64,000 bases of DNA from Thioclava sediminum (GCF_002020355.1 NZ_MPZV01000004.1:124001-188000); one strand, 5' to 3'; shown: positions 1 through 10,130, numbered from the stretch's first letter. Made by a program: numbers and translations. The notes: generated from the sequence alone by a model not told the origin.

Positions 1-15
1 ATCTTCGTTTTGGGG

Positions 16-50
16 AAAATATCCCGGGGGTCTGGGGGCAGCGCCCCCAG
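16..50 (-). terminator. Terminator hairpin downstream of grpE
   Basis: On the minus strand, just after the grpE stop, an 8-bp perfect stem (CTGGGGGC / GCCCCCAG, positions 32-39 and 43-50, 3-nt loop) is followed by ACCCCCGGGATATTTT. The T-rich end lies at 16-20 on the plus strand. The whole block resembles a repeat I remember as common between genes in Rhodobacteraceae, so it may be both a terminator and a dispersed repeat. Confidence 0.7.
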
Positions 51-59
51 CCTTGCCGA

Positions 60-617
60 TCAGGATTTCGGAGTGGAGCTGACGCCCACTTTCGCCGGCC
101 GCAGCAGCCGGTCGTGGATCATGAAGCCGTTCTCCATGACCTGAATAATGTCGCCGGCCTTGGTGCCGGGCGCGGGCGCTTCGAACATCGCCTCATGCAT
201 CTGCGGGTCGAATTTCTCACCGACCTCGGGCGCCACCGTGGTGATGCCGTGACGGGCGAACACGTTCAGCAATTCGCGCTGGGTCAGCTCGACGCCTTCG
301 AGGAACGGCCCGGCCTGCGAACGAACATCCTCATTCGCGGCTTCGAGCGCACGCGAGAGCGCGTCGAACACGGGCAGCATGTCGCGCGCCAGACGCGTCC
401 CACCGTAATTCGAGGCTTCCTGACGCTCTTTGTCGGCACGTTTGCGCGCATTCTCGGCATCCGCCAGCGCGCGCATGAATCGGTCGCGATAATCGTCGCG
501 CTCCGCACGCAATGCCTCGAGCTCGTCTTCCTCATGGGACAGCACATCCTCGAAGCTCTCGTCGATATGCGCCTGATCCTCGGCAATCTCGTCTTTTTTC
601 TCGCTCATGCCATTCAT
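60..617 (-). CDS. grpE: GrpE, nucleotide exchange factor of DnaK
   Basis: This 185-aa protein releases ADP from the cytoplasmic chaperone DnaK during protein folding and heat shock. It shows the GrpE layout: an acidic N-terminus, a long charged coiled coil (about residues 30-70), a four-helix region, and the C-terminal beta-wing with EKFDPQMHEAMFE (about 133-145) and GFMIHDRLLRPAKVGV (about 164-179). The length is normal for the family. The start ATG overlaps the hrcA stop in ATGA, so the two genes are probably translationally coupled; a second in-frame ATG (MSEKK) lies three codons in. dnaK is not in the window. Confidence 0.95.
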   Translation of the reverse strand: MNGMSEKKDEIAEDQAHIDESFEDVLSHEEDELEALRAERDDYRDRFMRALADAENARKRADKERQEASNYGGTRLARDMLPVFDALSRALEAANEDVRSQAGPFLEGVELTQRELLNVFARHGITTVAPEVGEKFDPQMHEAMFEAPAPGTKAGDIIQVMENGFMIHDRLLRPAKVGVSSTPKS

Positions 618-1675
618 CCTTTGCCCTGGCCGGAGATCATCCGCCCGACCAGTTGCGCTGTGTAGTCCACGATCGGCACGATGCGCCCGTAGTTGAGCCG
701 GGTCGGCCCAATCACGCCCACCGCACCAATGATCTTTCGGTCAGCGTTCATATATGGAGAGACAACCAAAGAGGAACCCGAAAGAGAGAAAAGTTTGTTC
801 TCCGAGCCAATAAAAATACGCACGCCCTCGCCATCCTCGGCCAGATCGAGGAATTCGGCGATGTCGCGCTTCCGCTCGAGATCGTCGAACAGCGAGCGAA
901 TGCGGTCGAGGTCGTCTTCGGAGCCCAAAAGATTGGCACGACCGCGCACGATCAGCCGCTCGTAGCGCTCGCCTTTATTCTCCCAGGCTGCCAATCCGCT
1001 GTCGATCAGCTCGGTCGCGAGCGAATCGATTTCGGTGCGGTGATTTGCGATTTCGCGGGCGATGTGACCACGCAGCTCCGACAAGGTCTTCCCCTCCGCC
1101 ATCGCGTTGAGGAAATTCGCGGCCTCCCGCATCGAGGACGGCGTCTGACCCAGCGGCGGCGTGAAGACGCGGTTTTCCACCTGCCCGTCCGCGAAGACGA
1201 GCACCACCAGCGCCCGGTCCGGCGAGAGCGAGACGAATTCGATATGCCGGATCGGGGCCTCGTGTTTCGGCGTCAGAACGAGGCTCGCGCCCTGCGTCAT
1301 CCCCGAGAGCGCGCTGGAAACCCGGTCCAACAAAGACCCTACATCGCCTGAATTCGCGCCCATCGTGGCATCGAGCGCAGCGCGGTCCTCGTCGCCGAGA
1401 TGGTTCACCTCCATCACCCCATCGACGAACAGCCGCAGACCCGTCTGGGTCGGAACACGTCCGGCGGAGACATGGGGGCTGTCCAGAAGGCCGAGATATT
1501 CGAGGTCCTGCATCACGTTGCGGATCGTCGCCGCAGACAGCTTCTCGTTCATCTCTCGGGTCAGGCTCCGAGAGCCCACGGGACCGCCGGTCGTGAGATA
1601 GCCTTCGACCACCCGGCGAAACACTTCGCGGGAGCGGTCGTTCAGTTCGGAAAGAATATCGTTCTGGTCACTCAT
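614..1675 (-). CDS. hrcA: HrcA, heat-inducible transcription repressor
   Basis: HrcA is a winged-helix repressor that normally binds CIRCE operators in front of groESL and other chaperone genes. The 353-aa product starts with the winged-helix region (LNDRSREVFRRVVEGYL, TGGPVGSRSLTRE, SAATIRNVMQDLEYLGLL) and ends with the typical IGPTRLNYGRIVPIVDYTA segment. Its length fits the family. It is first in an hrcA-grpE operon and divergent from rph. I see no CIRCE inverted repeat in the 118-bp gap upstream, so self-repression is not supported by the sequence; its targets are probably elsewhere. Confidence 0.95.
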   Translation of the reverse strand: MSDQNDILSELNDRSREVFRRVVEGYLTTGGPVGSRSLTREMNEKLSAATIRNVMQDLEYLGLLDSPHVSAGRVPTQTGLRLFVDGVMEVNHLGDEDRAALDATMGANSGDVGSLLDRVSSALSGMTQGASLVLTPKHEAPIRHIEFVSLSPDRALVVLVFADGQVENRVFTPPLGQTPSSMREAANFLNAMAEGKTLSELRGHIAREIANHRTEIDSLATELIDSGLAAWENKGERYERLIVRGRANLLGSEDDLDRIRSLFDDLERKRDIAEFLDLAEDGEGVRIFIGSENKLFSLSGSSLVVSPYMNADRKIIGAVGVIGPTRLNYGRIVPIVDYTAQLVGRMISGQGKG

Positions 1676-1736
1676 CGCGCTTCATCCCTGCTGACTTAAA
1701 GCCGCGCGAAGCCGAAGGTCAATCACGGCACGGGGG

Positions 1737-1764
1737 TTGCATCGCTGCGCATGGGCGATCAAAT
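1737..1764 (+). promoter_or_regulatory. Possible sigma-70 promoter of rph operon
   Basis: TTGCAT (1737-1742), a 16-bp spacer and TCAAAT (1759-1764) lie about 30 bp before the rph ATG in the hrcA-rph divergent gap. Both hexamers are imperfect; this is the best candidate seen, not a proven site. Confidence 0.35.
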
Positions 1765-1793
1765 GGGGTGAATTCATTAGAAAGGTCCCCACG

Positions 1794-2507
1794 ATGCGCC
1801 CATCCGGCAGAGAGTTAAGTGAACTTCGCCCGATTTCAATCGAGACCGGGGTTACGAAACACGCAGAAGGGTCTTGCCTGATCAAAATGGGCGACACCCA
1901 TGTGCTGTGCACCGCCACGATCGAAGACCGCGCGCCGTCTTTCCTCAAAGGCTCCGGCCTTGGCTGGGTGACGGCAGAATACGGCATGCTGCCGCGCGCA
2001 ACCAACACGCGTAATCGTCGTGAGGCCGCTGCGGGCAAGCAAGGTGGAAGAACCGTTGAAATTCAACGACTTATCGGCCGCGCCCTGCGCGCTGGCGTTG
2101 ATCGTTCGGCGCTTGGCGAACGTCAGATCGTCGTCGATTGCGATGTGATCCAAGCCGATGGCGGCACGCGCTGCGCCTCGATCACCGGCGGTTGGGTCGC
2201 GCTGCGTCTCGCCACGAACAAGCTGATGAAATCGGGCGCCTGCACCTCCGATCCGCTGCTCGATCATGTCGCAGCCCTGTCCTGCGGGATTTACGCGGGC
2301 CAGCCGGTCGCCGATCTCGACTATGCCGAGGATAGCGAAGCGGGCACTGACGGGAATTTCATCATGACCGGGCGCGGCAAGTTGATCGAAGTGCAGATGT
2401 CGGCCGAAGGCGCGACATTCTCGCGCGAACAGATGGATCGGCTTCTCGATCTGGCCGAGGAAGGCGCTGCGAAGCTTGTCGAAATGCAGAAAGCCGCAGT
2501 CGAATGA
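1794..2507 (+). CDS. rph: RNase PH
   Basis: This phosphate-dependent 3'-5' exoribonuclease trims the 3' ends of tRNA precursors. The 237-aa product has the family start [14 protein letters not shown], the central [11 protein letters not shown] and [16 protein letters not shown] segments, and [14 protein letters not shown], all typical of RNase PH. The ATG at 1794 was chosen because MRPSGR is the conserved N-terminus; an in-frame upstream ATG at 1737 would add 19 residues unlike the family and overlap the likely promoter. The stop overlaps the rdgB start (ATGA), giving an rph-rdgB-hemW-DUF454 operon. Confidence 0.95.
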   Translation: MRPSGRELSELRPISIETGVTKHAEGSCLIKMGDTHVLCTATIEDRAPSFLKGSGLGWVTAEYGMLPRATNTRNRREAAAGKQGGRTVEIQRLIGRALRAGVDRSALGERQIVVDCDVIQADGGTRCASITGGWVALRLATNKLMKSGACTSDPLLDHVAALSCGIYAGQPVADLDYAEDSEAGTDGNFIMTGRGKLIEVQMSAEGATFSREQMDRLLDLAEEGAAKLVEMQKAAVE

Positions 2508-3115
2508 GAAGCTTCACCGAAAAGAAGCTGCTGGTTGCGACCCATAACGCCGGAAAGCTCGAGGAGATCAAAGCGATCCTCGCGCCTTTCGGCGTCGAGG
2601 TCGTCGGCGCGAAGGAAATGAACCTCCCCGAGCCGGAAGAGACAGAGAGCACCTTCGTCGGCAATGCGCGGATCAAGGCCCATGCGGCGGCGAAAGCGAC
2701 CGGGCTGCCCGCATTGGCTGACGATTCCGGCATCGAAGTCGACTGTCTCGACGGTGCGCCGGGCGTCTACACCGCCGATTGGGCGACCACGCCGAACGGG
2801 CGCGACTTCACCATGGCGATGGAAAAAACCTGGAAAGCCTGCGACGAGATCGAAGCGGAGCTGCCGCGGACCGCGCGCTTCCGCTCCACCCTGGTTCTCG
2901 CCTGGCCCGACGGGCATGACGAGGTGTTCGACGGCCGTGTCGAAGGTCAGCTGGTTTGGCCGATGCGCGGCGCTCTCGGGCATGGATATGACCCGATGTT
3001 CCAGCCCGATGGCTATGACCAGACCTTCGCGGAGATGGATCCCGCGCAAAAGAACGAGATTTCGCACCGTGCGGATGCTTTCCGCAAGTTTGTGACGATT
3101 TTCGACGCGAAATGA
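2504..3115 (+). CDS. rdgB: Non-canonical purine NTP pyrophosphatase RdgB/HAM1
   Basis: This enzyme hydrolyses dITP, ITP and XTP to monophosphates, keeping deaminated purines out of DNA and RNA. The 203-aa sequence shows the substrate-binding start [18 protein letters not shown] (about 9-26), the [20 protein letters not shown] block (about 75-94) and the late [11 protein letters not shown] motif (about 186-196), all diagnostic for the Ham1 family. It overlaps rph upstream and hemW downstream by 4 bp each, as expected for translational coupling. Confidence 0.95.
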   Translation: MRSFTEKKLLVATHNAGKLEEIKAILAPFGVEVVGAKEMNLPEPEETESTFVGNARIKAHAAAKATGLPALADDSGIEVDCLDGAPGVYTADWATTPNGRDFTMAMEKTWKACDEIEAELPRTARFRSTLVLAWPDGHDEVFDGRVEGQLVWPMRGALGHGYDPMFQPDGYDQTFAEMDPAQKNEISHRADAFRKFVTIFDAK

Positions 3116-4269
3116 CTGAGGATTGGCGGCACGGAGGGTTCGGCCTCTACCTTCACTGGCCGTTCTGTGCCGCCAAATGCCCCTATTGCGACTTCAATTC
3201 CCATGTCGCGACCGCCATCGACCAGAAACGATGGCTCTCTGCCTATCTCAGCGAACTCGACCGCTATGCCGCGCAGACGGAAGGCCGGATTCTGAACACG
3301 GTTTTCTTCGGCGGCGGCACACCCTCGCTGATGGATCCCGAGATCGTCGCCGCAATCATCGAGCGCATCCGCAGAAACTGGCAAACCAGCAACGACTTCG
3401 AGATCACCCTCGAAGCGAACCCCACAAGTGTCGAATCCGGGCGGTTTAGAGCCTTTTCCGAGGCTGGCGTGAACCGCGTCTCGATGGGGATGCAGGCCCT
3501 GAACGACGAAGATCTCCGTCGTTTGGGCCGAATGCACTCAGTCGCGGAAGGCCAGAAAGCTTTCGACATCGCGCGCAAGCAATTCGAGCGTGTGAGCTTC
3601 GATCTGATCTACGCGCGCCAGCACCAGACGATCGAAGATTGGAAAGCAGAGCTGGATGAGGCGCTGAAAATGGCGGTCGACCACCTCTCGCTCTATCAGC
3701 TGACCATCGAACCCGGCACGGTTTTCGGCGCGCGGCACGACGCGGGCAAGCTGCGCGGCATTCCTGAGGACGATATCTCCGCCGAGATGTATTTCGCGAC
3801 GCAGGAAATCTGCGAGAAGCACGGCCTGCCCGCCTACGAGATCTCGAACCACGCGCGCCCGGGCGCCGAGAGCCGGCATAACCTGATTTACTGGCGTTAT
3901 GGCGACTACATCGGCATCGGTCCCGGCGCACATGGGCGCCTTACCGAAGGCGGTGTCCGTCACGCTACCGATACGCTCAAACAGCCCGGCGCCTGGCTTG
4001 CGCAGGTGGAAAAAACCGGTGCCGGAGAGAATGAGCGCGCCGCGCTGCCCCGCGAAGAGCAGGCAATCGAGTATCTTCTCTTCGCGCTGCGCCTGTCCGA
4101 AGGGCTCGAGATGGAACGGTTCAACACCATCTCGCGTTCACCGCTCGATGAGGCGACAATGCGCCATCTTGAGGATATCGGCATGGTTGAGAGAGAGAAC
4201 GGATTTCTGCGCGCGACGGATCAAGGCCGCCCGGTCTTGAACGCCATTATTCGCGATCTCATCCCCTGA
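3112..4269 (+). CDS. hemW: HemW, radical-SAM heme chaperone
   Basis: The 385-aa protein belongs to the HemN/HemW radical-SAM family. The [4Fe-4S] cysteines are C19, C23 and C26 (CxxxCxxC in WPFCAAKCPYCDFN), followed by FFGGGTPSL and EITLEANPTS. Members that begin directly at the radical-SAM domain, as here, are HemW, thought to bind heme and deliver it to respiratory enzymes; they are often mislabelled as oxygen-independent coproporphyrinogen oxidase. The start overlaps the rdgB stop and the TGA overlaps the next ATG (TGATG). Confidence 0.9.
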   Translation: MTEDWRHGGFGLYLHWPFCAAKCPYCDFNSHVATAIDQKRWLSAYLSELDRYAAQTEGRILNTVFFGGGTPSLMDPEIVAAIIERIRRNWQTSNDFEITLEANPTSVESGRFRAFSEAGVNRVSMGMQALNDEDLRRLGRMHSVAEGQKAFDIARKQFERVSFDLIYARQHQTIEDWKAELDEALKMAVDHLSLYQLTIEPGTVFGARHDAGKLRGIPEDDISAEMYFATQEICEKHGLPAYEISNHARPGAESRHNLIYWRYGDYIGIGPGAHGRLTEGGVRHATDTLKQPGAWLAQVEKTGAGENERAALPREEQAIEYLLFALRLSEGLEMERFNTISRSPLDEATMRHLEDIGMVERENGFLRATDQGRPVLNAIIRDLIP

Positions 4270-4622
4270 TGCGCATCCTCTGGCTCACGCTTGGCATCAT
4301 CTCGGCCGGGATCGGGATCATCGGGCTATTTCTGCCGCTCGTCCCGACCGTTCCGTTGATGCTTCTGGCGACGTTTTGCTTCGCGCGATCCTCTGATCGT
4401 CTGCACAACTGGATCATCACCCATCCGCGCTTCGGACCGCAGATCATAGACTGGCAGGAGCGCCGCGCCATCGCGAAACGCGCGAAAATCGCGGCAACAG
4501 TGTCTGTTTTCGCGGCTTTCGGCCTGTCTTTGGTCTTCCGGTTACCGGTCGAAATCCTGGCAATTCAGGGGATCACCTTGCTCGGCGTCCTGATTTTCAT
4601 CTGGACGCGCCCGAATAGCTGA
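4269..4622 (+). CDS. DUF454 (YbaN-like) small inner-membrane protein
   Basis: A 117-aa protein of the YbaN/DUF454 family, of unknown function. It begins with a hydrophobic helix (LWLTLGIISAGIGIIGLFLP), then PTVPLMLLATFCFARSS, the family segment HPRFGPQIIDWQERRAI, and two further membrane helices (about 71-90 and 93-111). The ATG shares a base with the hemW TGA, so it is the last gene of the rph operon. It converges directly on parB with no spacer. Confidence 0.8.
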   Translation: MRILWLTLGIISAGIGIIGLFLPLVPTVPLMLLATFCFARSSDRLHNWIITHPRFGPQIIDWQERRAIAKRAKIAATVSVFAAFGLSLVFRLPVEILAIQGITLLGVLIFIWTRPNS

Positions 4623-5510
4623 TCAGCCGTTGCTGAGCATCTGGCAAAGCTTGTCGAGCTCCTCCAGATCGTCGTAAGAAATCGTAATCTTGCCACCGCC
4701 GCTGCTGGTATGATCGATCGCGACCTTCATCCCGATCGTCGCGGACAAATCGCCCTCAAGCGCCCGCGTGTCAGCGTCTTTCTGGGGTTTTGGACGCGCT
4801 TTACGCTCTTCCCCGCCCTGCTGCTTCTTCGCAAGTTTCTCGACATCGCGCACCGAAAGCGTCTTCGCAACGGCCTGTTTCGCCAGGCTGACCGGATCTT
4901 CGGCGGTGATCATCGCCCGCGCATGACCGGCAGACAGCTTCCCTTCGCGCAGATAGACCTGCACTTCTTCGGGAAGCTGCAACAAACGCATCAGATTCGC
5001 GATATGGCTGCGGCTTTTCGACAGCGCCTCGGCCAGCTTCTCCTGCGTATGCCCGAAGCGGCTCATCAACTGCTTATACGCAAGCGCCTCTTCGAGCGCA
5101 TTAAGGTCGGCGCGCTGAATATTCTCGATGATCGCGACTTCCAGCACTTCCGTGTCGTTGAATTCGCGAATGATGACCGGAAGCTGGTGCAGCTTGGCCA
5201 TCTGCGACGCGCGCCACCGGCGTTCACCGGCCACAATCTCGTAATGATCGGGCTTCGTCGGGTGTTTGCGCACGATAAGCGGCTGAATCACGCCCTTTTC
5301 GCGGATCGATGACGCCAGTTCTTCCAAAGCGGCCGGTTCGAAATCGCGACGTGGCTGATCGGGGTTCGGCTCGATCTTTTCGACCGGGACATATTGCTCC
5401 GGACGACGCGGAGGCGCCGTCGTCTCGGTCGGATTCAAATCAACATCCGCCATCAAAGCCGACAAACCACGCCCCAATCCACGCTTTTCGCGTTCCTTCG
5501 CCATTCTCAC
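4623..5510 (-). CDS. parB: ParB, centromere-binding CTPase
   Basis: ParB binds parS and spreads as a CTP-dependent clamp, directing origin segregation with ParA. The 295-aa protein has the chromosomal ParB N-terminus [12 protein letters not shown] (ParA-interacting), the CTP-binding motif GERRWRA (about 95-101), [14 protein letters not shown] (about 129-142) and a helix-turn-helix around 155-180. Two starts are possible: a GTG overlapping the parA stop (GTGA, used here) and an ATG two codons further in (5504); an AAAGG sits upstream of both. Two matching parS sites lie within about 4 kb. Confidence 0.95.
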   Translation of the reverse strand: MRMAKEREKRGLGRGLSALMADVDLNPTETTAPPRRPEQYVPVEKIEPNPDQPRRDFEPAALEELASSIREKGVIQPLIVRKHPTKPDHYEIVAGERRWRASQMAKLHQLPVIIREFNDTEVLEVAIIENIQRADLNALEEALAYKQLMSRFGHTQEKLAEALSKSRSHIANLMRLLQLPEEVQVYLREGKLSAGHARAMITAEDPVSLAKQAVAKTLSVRDVEKLAKKQQGGEERKARPKPQKDADTRALEGDLSATIGMKVAIDHTSSGGGKITISYDDLEELDKLCQMLSNG

Positions 5511-6319
5511 ACCGCCTTTGCCAGTTCATGCCGCGACATCAATTCGCTGGCGAGATTCCGATAGGCCAACGCCCCGCGCGAACTGCTGTCGTAGCTGAGC
5601 ACCGGCATCGCATAGGACGGCGCCTCGGAGACCCGCACGTTCCGTGGGATCATCGTCCGGAACACCAACTCGCCCAAAGTCGCGCGCGCATCCGCCTCCA
5701 CCTGCTGCGAGAGATTGTTCCGCACGTCATACATCGTGAGAACGACCCCCTCGATTCGCAGGTTACGATTCGCGCTTAGGCGGATCTCCCGGATCGTCAG
5801 CATCAGCTGCGAAAGTCCTTCGAGCGCGAAGAATTCCGCCTGCAGCGGCACTAGGACCGAATGCGACGCAACCATTGCGTTGATCGTCAGAAGGCTCAAC
5901 GAAGGTGGGCAGTCGATCAAGATATAGTCGAAGCCATAGCTATCAACATCTGGATGTCGTAGCGCGTCATGCAGAAGGAAGCTGCGCTTTTCGGTCGAGA
6001 CAAGCTCCATATCCGCCGAAGACAGGTCCGTCGTCGCCGGGCAGAGGTAAAGACCGTCGATTTCGGTCTTGTGCAAAACCGAAGAAACCGGCGCGTCTTC
6101 GATCAGCAGATCGTAGGTCGTCAGCTCGCGATCATCGGGCTCGATACCCAGACCCGTCGACGCATTCCCCTGCGGATCGAGATCGATCAAAAGAACCTTA
6201 CGCCCGGCTTCAACCAGCCCTGCAGCGAGGTTGATCGCCGTCGTCGTCTTCCCCACGCCGCCTTTCTGGTTCGCAATCGCAATGATTTTCGGTTCATTTG
6301 CGCGAATTGGATCAGACAC
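5507..6319 (-). CDS. parA: ParA, chromosome-partitioning ATPase
   Basis: This ParA/Soj ATPase forms the DNA-bound gradient along which ParB-parS complexes move. The 270-aa product has the deviant Walker A KGGVGKTT (residues 19-26), a switch region at [15 protein letters not shown] and [18 protein letters not shown]. It starts with GTG (complement of CAC at 6317-6319) and overlaps the rsmG stop by 8 bp and parB by 4 bp. The order mnmG-rsmG-parA-parB is the classical chromosomal arrangement next to the origin. Confidence 0.95.
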   Translation of the reverse strand: MSDPIRANEPKIIAIANQKGGVGKTTTAINLAAGLVEAGRKVLLIDLDPQGNASTGLGIEPDDRELTTYDLLIEDAPVSSVLHKTEIDGLYLCPATTDLSSADMELVSTEKRSFLLHDALRHPDVDSYGFDYILIDCPPSLSLLTINAMVASHSVLVPLQAEFFALEGLSQLMLTIREIRLSANRNLRIEGVVLTMYDVRNNLSQQVEADARATLGELVFRTMIPRNVRVSEAPSYAMPVLSYDSSSRGALAYRNLASELMSRHELAKAV

Positions 6320-6941
6320 GCTCGGCTCCGTGGATTTTCAGGACAACACTGTTTGGATCGCTGAGGCTTTCGATCGCCTCGTAGTCAAAGGACCAGCTTT
6401 CCTTCGCCTGCGCAAGTTCTTCCTGCCAGCGCGCACCTTTCGGGAAGATAGCGATGCCGGAGGGCTTCAGATGCCGCGCAGTGAATTCCAGTAGTTTCGG
6501 TAGGTTCGCGAGGGCCCGGGCCGAGACGACATCGGCCTTCAGCGGGGCGATCTCTTCGATTCGTTGCGCAAGAACGCGGATATTGAGCGACAGCTCCCGC
6601 GTGACCGTCGAGAGAAAAGCCGATTTTCGCAGATCCGATTCGACCAGAATGACTTGGCGTTCCGGTGCCTTTTCCGCCGACAGAATCGCAATCACCAAAC
6701 CCGGAAAGCCGCCCCCTGCCCCGAAATCCGCCCAAATCCGCGCATCTTCGGGCGCCATCGCGAATATTTGTGCCGAATCGAGGAAGTGGCGCGACCACAT
6801 ATCCTCCAAGGTCGACTTCGCGACGAGGTTAATCGCAGGATTCCACTTCTTGAGCAGCGCCTCATAGGCAAACAGCTTATCCAATGTTTCACGTGAAACA
6901 TCGAATCGCTCAGCGAACTCTTCAGTTTCAGGCGCCGTCAT
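6312..6941 (-). CDS. rsmG: RsmG, 16S rRNA m7G527 methyltransferase
   Basis: RsmG (GidB) methylates N7 of G527 in 16S rRNA using SAM; its loss gives low-level streptomycin resistance. The 209-aa protein has [10 protein letters not shown] (31-40), [10 protein letters not shown] (51-60) and the SAM-binding motif [17 protein letters not shown] (70-86). Codons 15-19 (VSRET) are written entirely with parS sequence, so a centromere site is embedded in the frame. The ATG overlaps the mnmG stop (ATGA), and the gene overlaps parA by 8 bp. Confidence 0.95.
   Translation of the reverse strand: MTAPETEEFAERFDVSRETLDKLFAYEALLKKWNPAINLVAKSTLEDMWSRHFLDSAQIFAMAPEDARIWADFGAGGGFPGLVIAILSAEKAPERQVILVESDLRKSAFLSTVTRELSLNIRVLAQRIEEIAPLKADVVSARALANLPKLLEFTARHLKPSGIAIFPKGARWQEELAQAKESWSFDYEAIESLSDPNSVVLKIHGAERV
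6885..6900. promoter_or_regulatory. parS site 1 (inside rsmG)
   Basis: TGTTTCACGTGAAACA, a perfect 16-bp palindrome identical to the widely conserved chromosomal parS consensus bound by ParB. It lies in the rsmG reading frame and encodes VSRET. Confidence 0.95.
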
Positions 6942-8809
6942 GCAGAGCGTGCCCGCTTTGATTGCCGCAGCCGCGCCAAGATCAACGTAAGTGCCGCCGG
7001 CGTCACGCCGTCGACACGTCCCGCCTGCCCCAAAGTTTTCGGCATCGCGCGCTTAAGTTTACCCTTCAACTCGTTCGAGAGCCCCTGCAGCGAATCGAAA
7101 TCGAAATCTTCGGGAATCTCCCAGCCCTCATCGCGCTTAAGGGAAGCCGCGTCGACCTCCTGACGCGCAACGTAATTCGCATAGAGCGCATCGATCGACA
7201 GCTGCCGCGCGGTCTCATCGGAGAGATCCTGTAATTCCGGCAGCGCCTCTTGCAGAGCGGGCATCGTGATATCGGGGAAAGACAGCAGATCGAAAACGGT
7301 CCGCCGCGTCCCGTCCTCGTTCACCTTGAAGCCCTTCGCCTTGGCTTCCTTGGGCGTCAGCGAGATCGACTGCAGCAGATCCCGCCCTGCCGTCAGATCG
7401 GCGGATTTCTCTTCAAACAGAACCCGGCGCGCCTCGCCAACACAGCCGATCTCGATCCCCATGCCCGTGAGGCGCTGGTCGGCATTATCGGCCCGCAGCG
7501 ACAGGCGGAACTCAGCCCGCGAGGTAAACATGCGGTAAGGTTCGGTTACCCCGCGCGAGGTCAGATCGTCGATCATCACGCCGATATAGCTCGACGTCCG
7601 ACTGAAATGCACCGGTGCGCCCGCCTTCGCAGAGGATGCCGCGTTCAAGCCAGCGACGAGGCCCTGAGCTGCGGCCTCCTCATATCCTGTAGTCCCGTTG
7701 ATCTGACCCGCAAGATATAGGCCGGGCACAGCACGCAACTGCAGCGTCGCGTCCAACGCGCGCGGATCGACATAGTCATATTCGATCGCGTAACCGGGCT
7801 GGAGGATCTTCGCCTCTTCCAACCCGAAAATCGAATGGACGTAATCTTCCTGAACATCCACGGGCAGCGAGGTGGAAATCCCGTTCGGATAGACCGTGTC
7901 GTCGTCCAGACCTTCCGGCTCGAGGAAAATCTGATGCGAGTCCTTATCCGCGAAGCGCACGACCTTGTCTTCGATCGACGGGCAATAGCGGGGCCCCACC
8001 CCGGAAATATGACCGCCATACATCGCGGAGCGGTCAAGGTTGCTCCGGATGATGTCATGCGTCCGCCCATTCGTATGGGTAATCCCGCAAGAAATCTGCC
8101 GGACCTCGGGACTCCGGTTCAGGAAGGAAAACATCACCGGATCATCATCCCCGGGCTGACTCTCCAGTTTGTCCCAGGCAATCGTCTTCCCATCCAGCCG
8201 CGGCGGCGTGCCCGTTTTAAGGCGCCCCATCGGCAGATCCATCGCGTAAAGCCGTTCTGCCAACGCCCGCGAAGGCCGATCCCCGATGCGGCCACCCGGA
8301 CGCTGCTGGTCGCCGATATGGATCACGCCATTCAGGAAGGTCCCAGACGTCAGGATCGCGGACTGACAGCTCAGTGCCACGCCATCGGCCAGCACTACAC
8401 CAGTGACCCGACCGCCTTCAACGCGCAGATCGGTCACCTCGCCCTCGACCACCTCAAGGTTGGGCTGCGCCGCGGTCATACGCTGGGCAGCCTCGCGGTA
8501 GAGTTTGCGATCCGCTTGAGCGCGCGGGCCTTGCACGGCGGGGCCTTTACGTCGGTTAAGAAGGCGGAACTGAATACCGGCCGCGTCGGCAAGACGGCCC
8601 ATCACACCGTCCAGCGCGTCGATCTCACGGACCAGATGGCCTTTACCAAGCCCACCGATCGCCGGATTGCACGACATCACCCCGATCGCATCAGCGCGAA
8701 GCGTCACCAAAGCCACCTGCGCACCCATCCGGGCCGCCGCGTGGGCTGCCTCGGTTCCGGCGTGCCCGCCTCCGATCACGATGACGTCGTAATGTTTCAC
8801 GTGAAACAC
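6938..8809 (-). CDS. mnmG: MnmG, tRNA U34 carboxymethylaminomethyl synthase subunit
   Basis: MnmG (GidA) is the FAD-binding partner of MnmE; together they install the cmnm5 group on wobble uridine of several tRNAs. The 623-aa sequence has the dinucleotide motif [11 protein letters not shown] (12-22), [18 protein letters not shown] and [12 protein letters not shown], and the usual family length. It starts with GTG (complement of CAC at 8807-8809), and the first six codons (MFHVKH) are made of a perfect parS site. Only 3 bp separate it from the upstream mnmE stop. Confidence 0.95.
   Translation of the reverse strand: MFHVKHYDVIVIGGGHAGTEAAHAAARMGAQVALVTLRADAIGVMSCNPAIGGLGKGHLVREIDALDGVMGRLADAAGIQFRLLNRRKGPAVQGPRAQADRKLYREAAQRMTAAQPNLEVVEGEVTDLRVEGGRVTGVVLADGVALSCQSAILTSGTFLNGVIHIGDQQRPGGRIGDRPSRALAERLYAMDLPMGRLKTGTPPRLDGKTIAWDKLESQPGDDDPVMFSFLNRSPEVRQISCGITHTNGRTHDIIRSNLDRSAMYGGHISGVGPRYCPSIEDKVVRFADKDSHQIFLEPEGLDDDTVYPNGISTSLPVDVQEDYVHSIFGLEEAKILQPGYAIEYDYVDPRALDATLQLRAVPGLYLAGQINGTTGYEEAAAQGLVAGLNAASSAKAGAPVHFSRTSSYIGVMIDDLTSRGVTEPYRMFTSRAEFRLSLRADNADQRLTGMGIEIGCVGEARRVLFEEKSADLTAGRDLLQSISLTPKEAKAKGFKVNEDGTRRTVFDLLSFPDITMPALQEALPELQDLSDETARQLSIDALYANYVARQEVDAASLKRDEGWEIPEDFDFDSLQGLSNELKGKLKRAMPKTLGQAGRVDGVTPAALTLILARLRQSKRARSA
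8793..8808. promoter_or_regulatory. parS site 2 (first codons of mnmG)
   Basis: A second perfect TGTTTCACGTGAAACA, 1908 bp from the first. It covers codons 1-6 of mnmG including most of the GTG start codon, so the MnmG N-terminus MFHVKH is dictated by a centromere site. Confidence 0.95.
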
Positions 8810-8812
8810 TCC

Positions 8813-10096
8813 TTACTTTCCGATGCAGAAGCTCGAGAAAATTTCGTCCAACAGGTTCTCGACATCCACCCGACCGAGCAACGCTTCGAGCGCCCAAGCC
8901 GCCTGGCGCAGTGATTCCGCTGCCAGCTCGCTTCGGTCGGACCCGCGCAATACCTCATCTCGCGCCGATTCCAAAGCCCCGAATGCCCGCTGCATCGCAA
9001 CCCTGTGCCGTTCGCGCGTCATTACGCCGGCGCCTTCGCCCAGCCCAGACAGACGTTCTTCGATCGCAGAGAGCAACTCGCCAAGCCCCTCACCCGTTTT
9101 GCCTGAGACGTTCAGCCCATCATGCGCGGCGATATCAGCTTTGCCATGCACCACCAGATCGCCCGGTTCTGGCGCGATCAGCGGGACTTCCTCGCCGTCG
9201 AGCAGGAAAACACGCAGATCGGATTGTCGCGCGCGGTCGAGCGCCCGTTCCACCCCGATCGCCTCCACGACATCGTCGGTTTCGCGAAGCCCAGCGGTAT
9301 CGAGCAAGGTCACCGCCTGCCCGCCAATCTCCATCCGCACCTCGATGACGTCGCGCGTCGTGCCTGCGAATTCGGAGGTGATCGCCGCTTCACGCCCCGC
9401 GAGCGCGTTAAGCAAGGTTGATTTCCCGGCATTCGGCCGCCCGACAATCGCGACCTCGAACCCTTCGCGAATACGCTCCGCGGCACCAAGACGACGTAAT
9501 TCATCACGAATTCCGGCGCTGACCGCGTCAATCAGCTCCAGTACCTCGGGCGAAACATCTACCGGAACTTCCTCATCCGCAAAGTCGATCGTGGCTTCGA
9601 TCAGCGCCCCCGCCCGGATCAGCTTTGCGCGCCAATCCTCGACCAGAGCGCCAACCGCGCCCGAGAGAACCTTCAATGCCTGCTTGCGCTGCGCCTCGGT
9701 TTCCGCCTCGATCAGATCGGAAAGCCCTTCGACCTGCGCCAGATCGAGCCGTTCGTTTTCCAACGCCCGCCGGGTGAATTCACCAGGTTCTGCAAGCCGC
9801 AACCCGTCGATCTGCCCAAGCGCGCGAAGCACCGCAGAAACCGTCGCAATCGCGCCGTGGATATGCAGTTCCGCGACCTCATCGCCGGTAAAGCTGGCGC
9901 CGCGCTCGAAACACAGCACCACTGCCTCGTCGAGTTCCTCACCCGCGAGCCGCAACCGCCGCAGCCCTGCGACGCGCGGCTCCGGCAGGGTCCCTGCCAA
10001 GTTCCGCGCCGCCTGCCACGCCAGCGGTCCTGAAATACGAATGACGGCCACGCCCGCTTTTCCGCGGGCCGTGGCCAGAGCATAGATCGTGTCCAT
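8813..10096 (-). CDS. mnmE: MnmE, tRNA-modifying GTPase
   Basis: MnmE binds tetrahydrofolate and GTP and works with MnmG in U34 modification. The 427-aa product starts with [20 protein letters not shown] (folate domain). It carries the G1 loop [10 protein letters not shown]2 TTRD, G3 DTAG and the C-terminal CIGK that holds the functional cysteine. The usual NKxD of G4 appears as GKAD, a small departure from the consensus. The gene ends 3 bp before mnmG and lies 34 bp downstream of rho, all on the minus strand. Confidence 0.95.
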   Translation of the reverse strand: MDTIYALATARGKAGVAVIRISGPLAWQAARNLAGTLPEPRVAGLRRLRLAGEELDEAVVLCFERGASFTGDEVAELHIHGAIATVSAVLRALGQIDGLRLAEPGEFTRRALENERLDLAQVEGLSDLIEAETEAQRKQALKVLSGAVGALVEDWRAKLIRAGALIEATIDFADEEVPVDVSPEVLELIDAVSAGIRDELRRLGAAERIREGFEVAIVGRPNAGKSTLLNALAGREAAITSEFAGTTRDVIEVRMEIGGQAVTLLDTAGLRETDDVVEAIGVERALDRARQSDLRVFLLDGEEVPLIAPEPGDLVVHGKADIAAHDGLNVSGKTGEGLGELLSAIEERLSGLGEGAGVMTRERHRVAMQRAFGALESARDEVLRGSDRSELAAESLRQAAWALEALLGRVDVENLLDEIFSSFCIGK

Positions 10097-10130
10097 AGCA
10101 ATCCTCTTCCCTGCGGAAGATAGGACGGCC

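Noticed and set aside
1676-1793. Search for a CIRCE operator in front of hrcA
   Set aside because: No TTAGCACTC-type inverted repeat is present in the gap.
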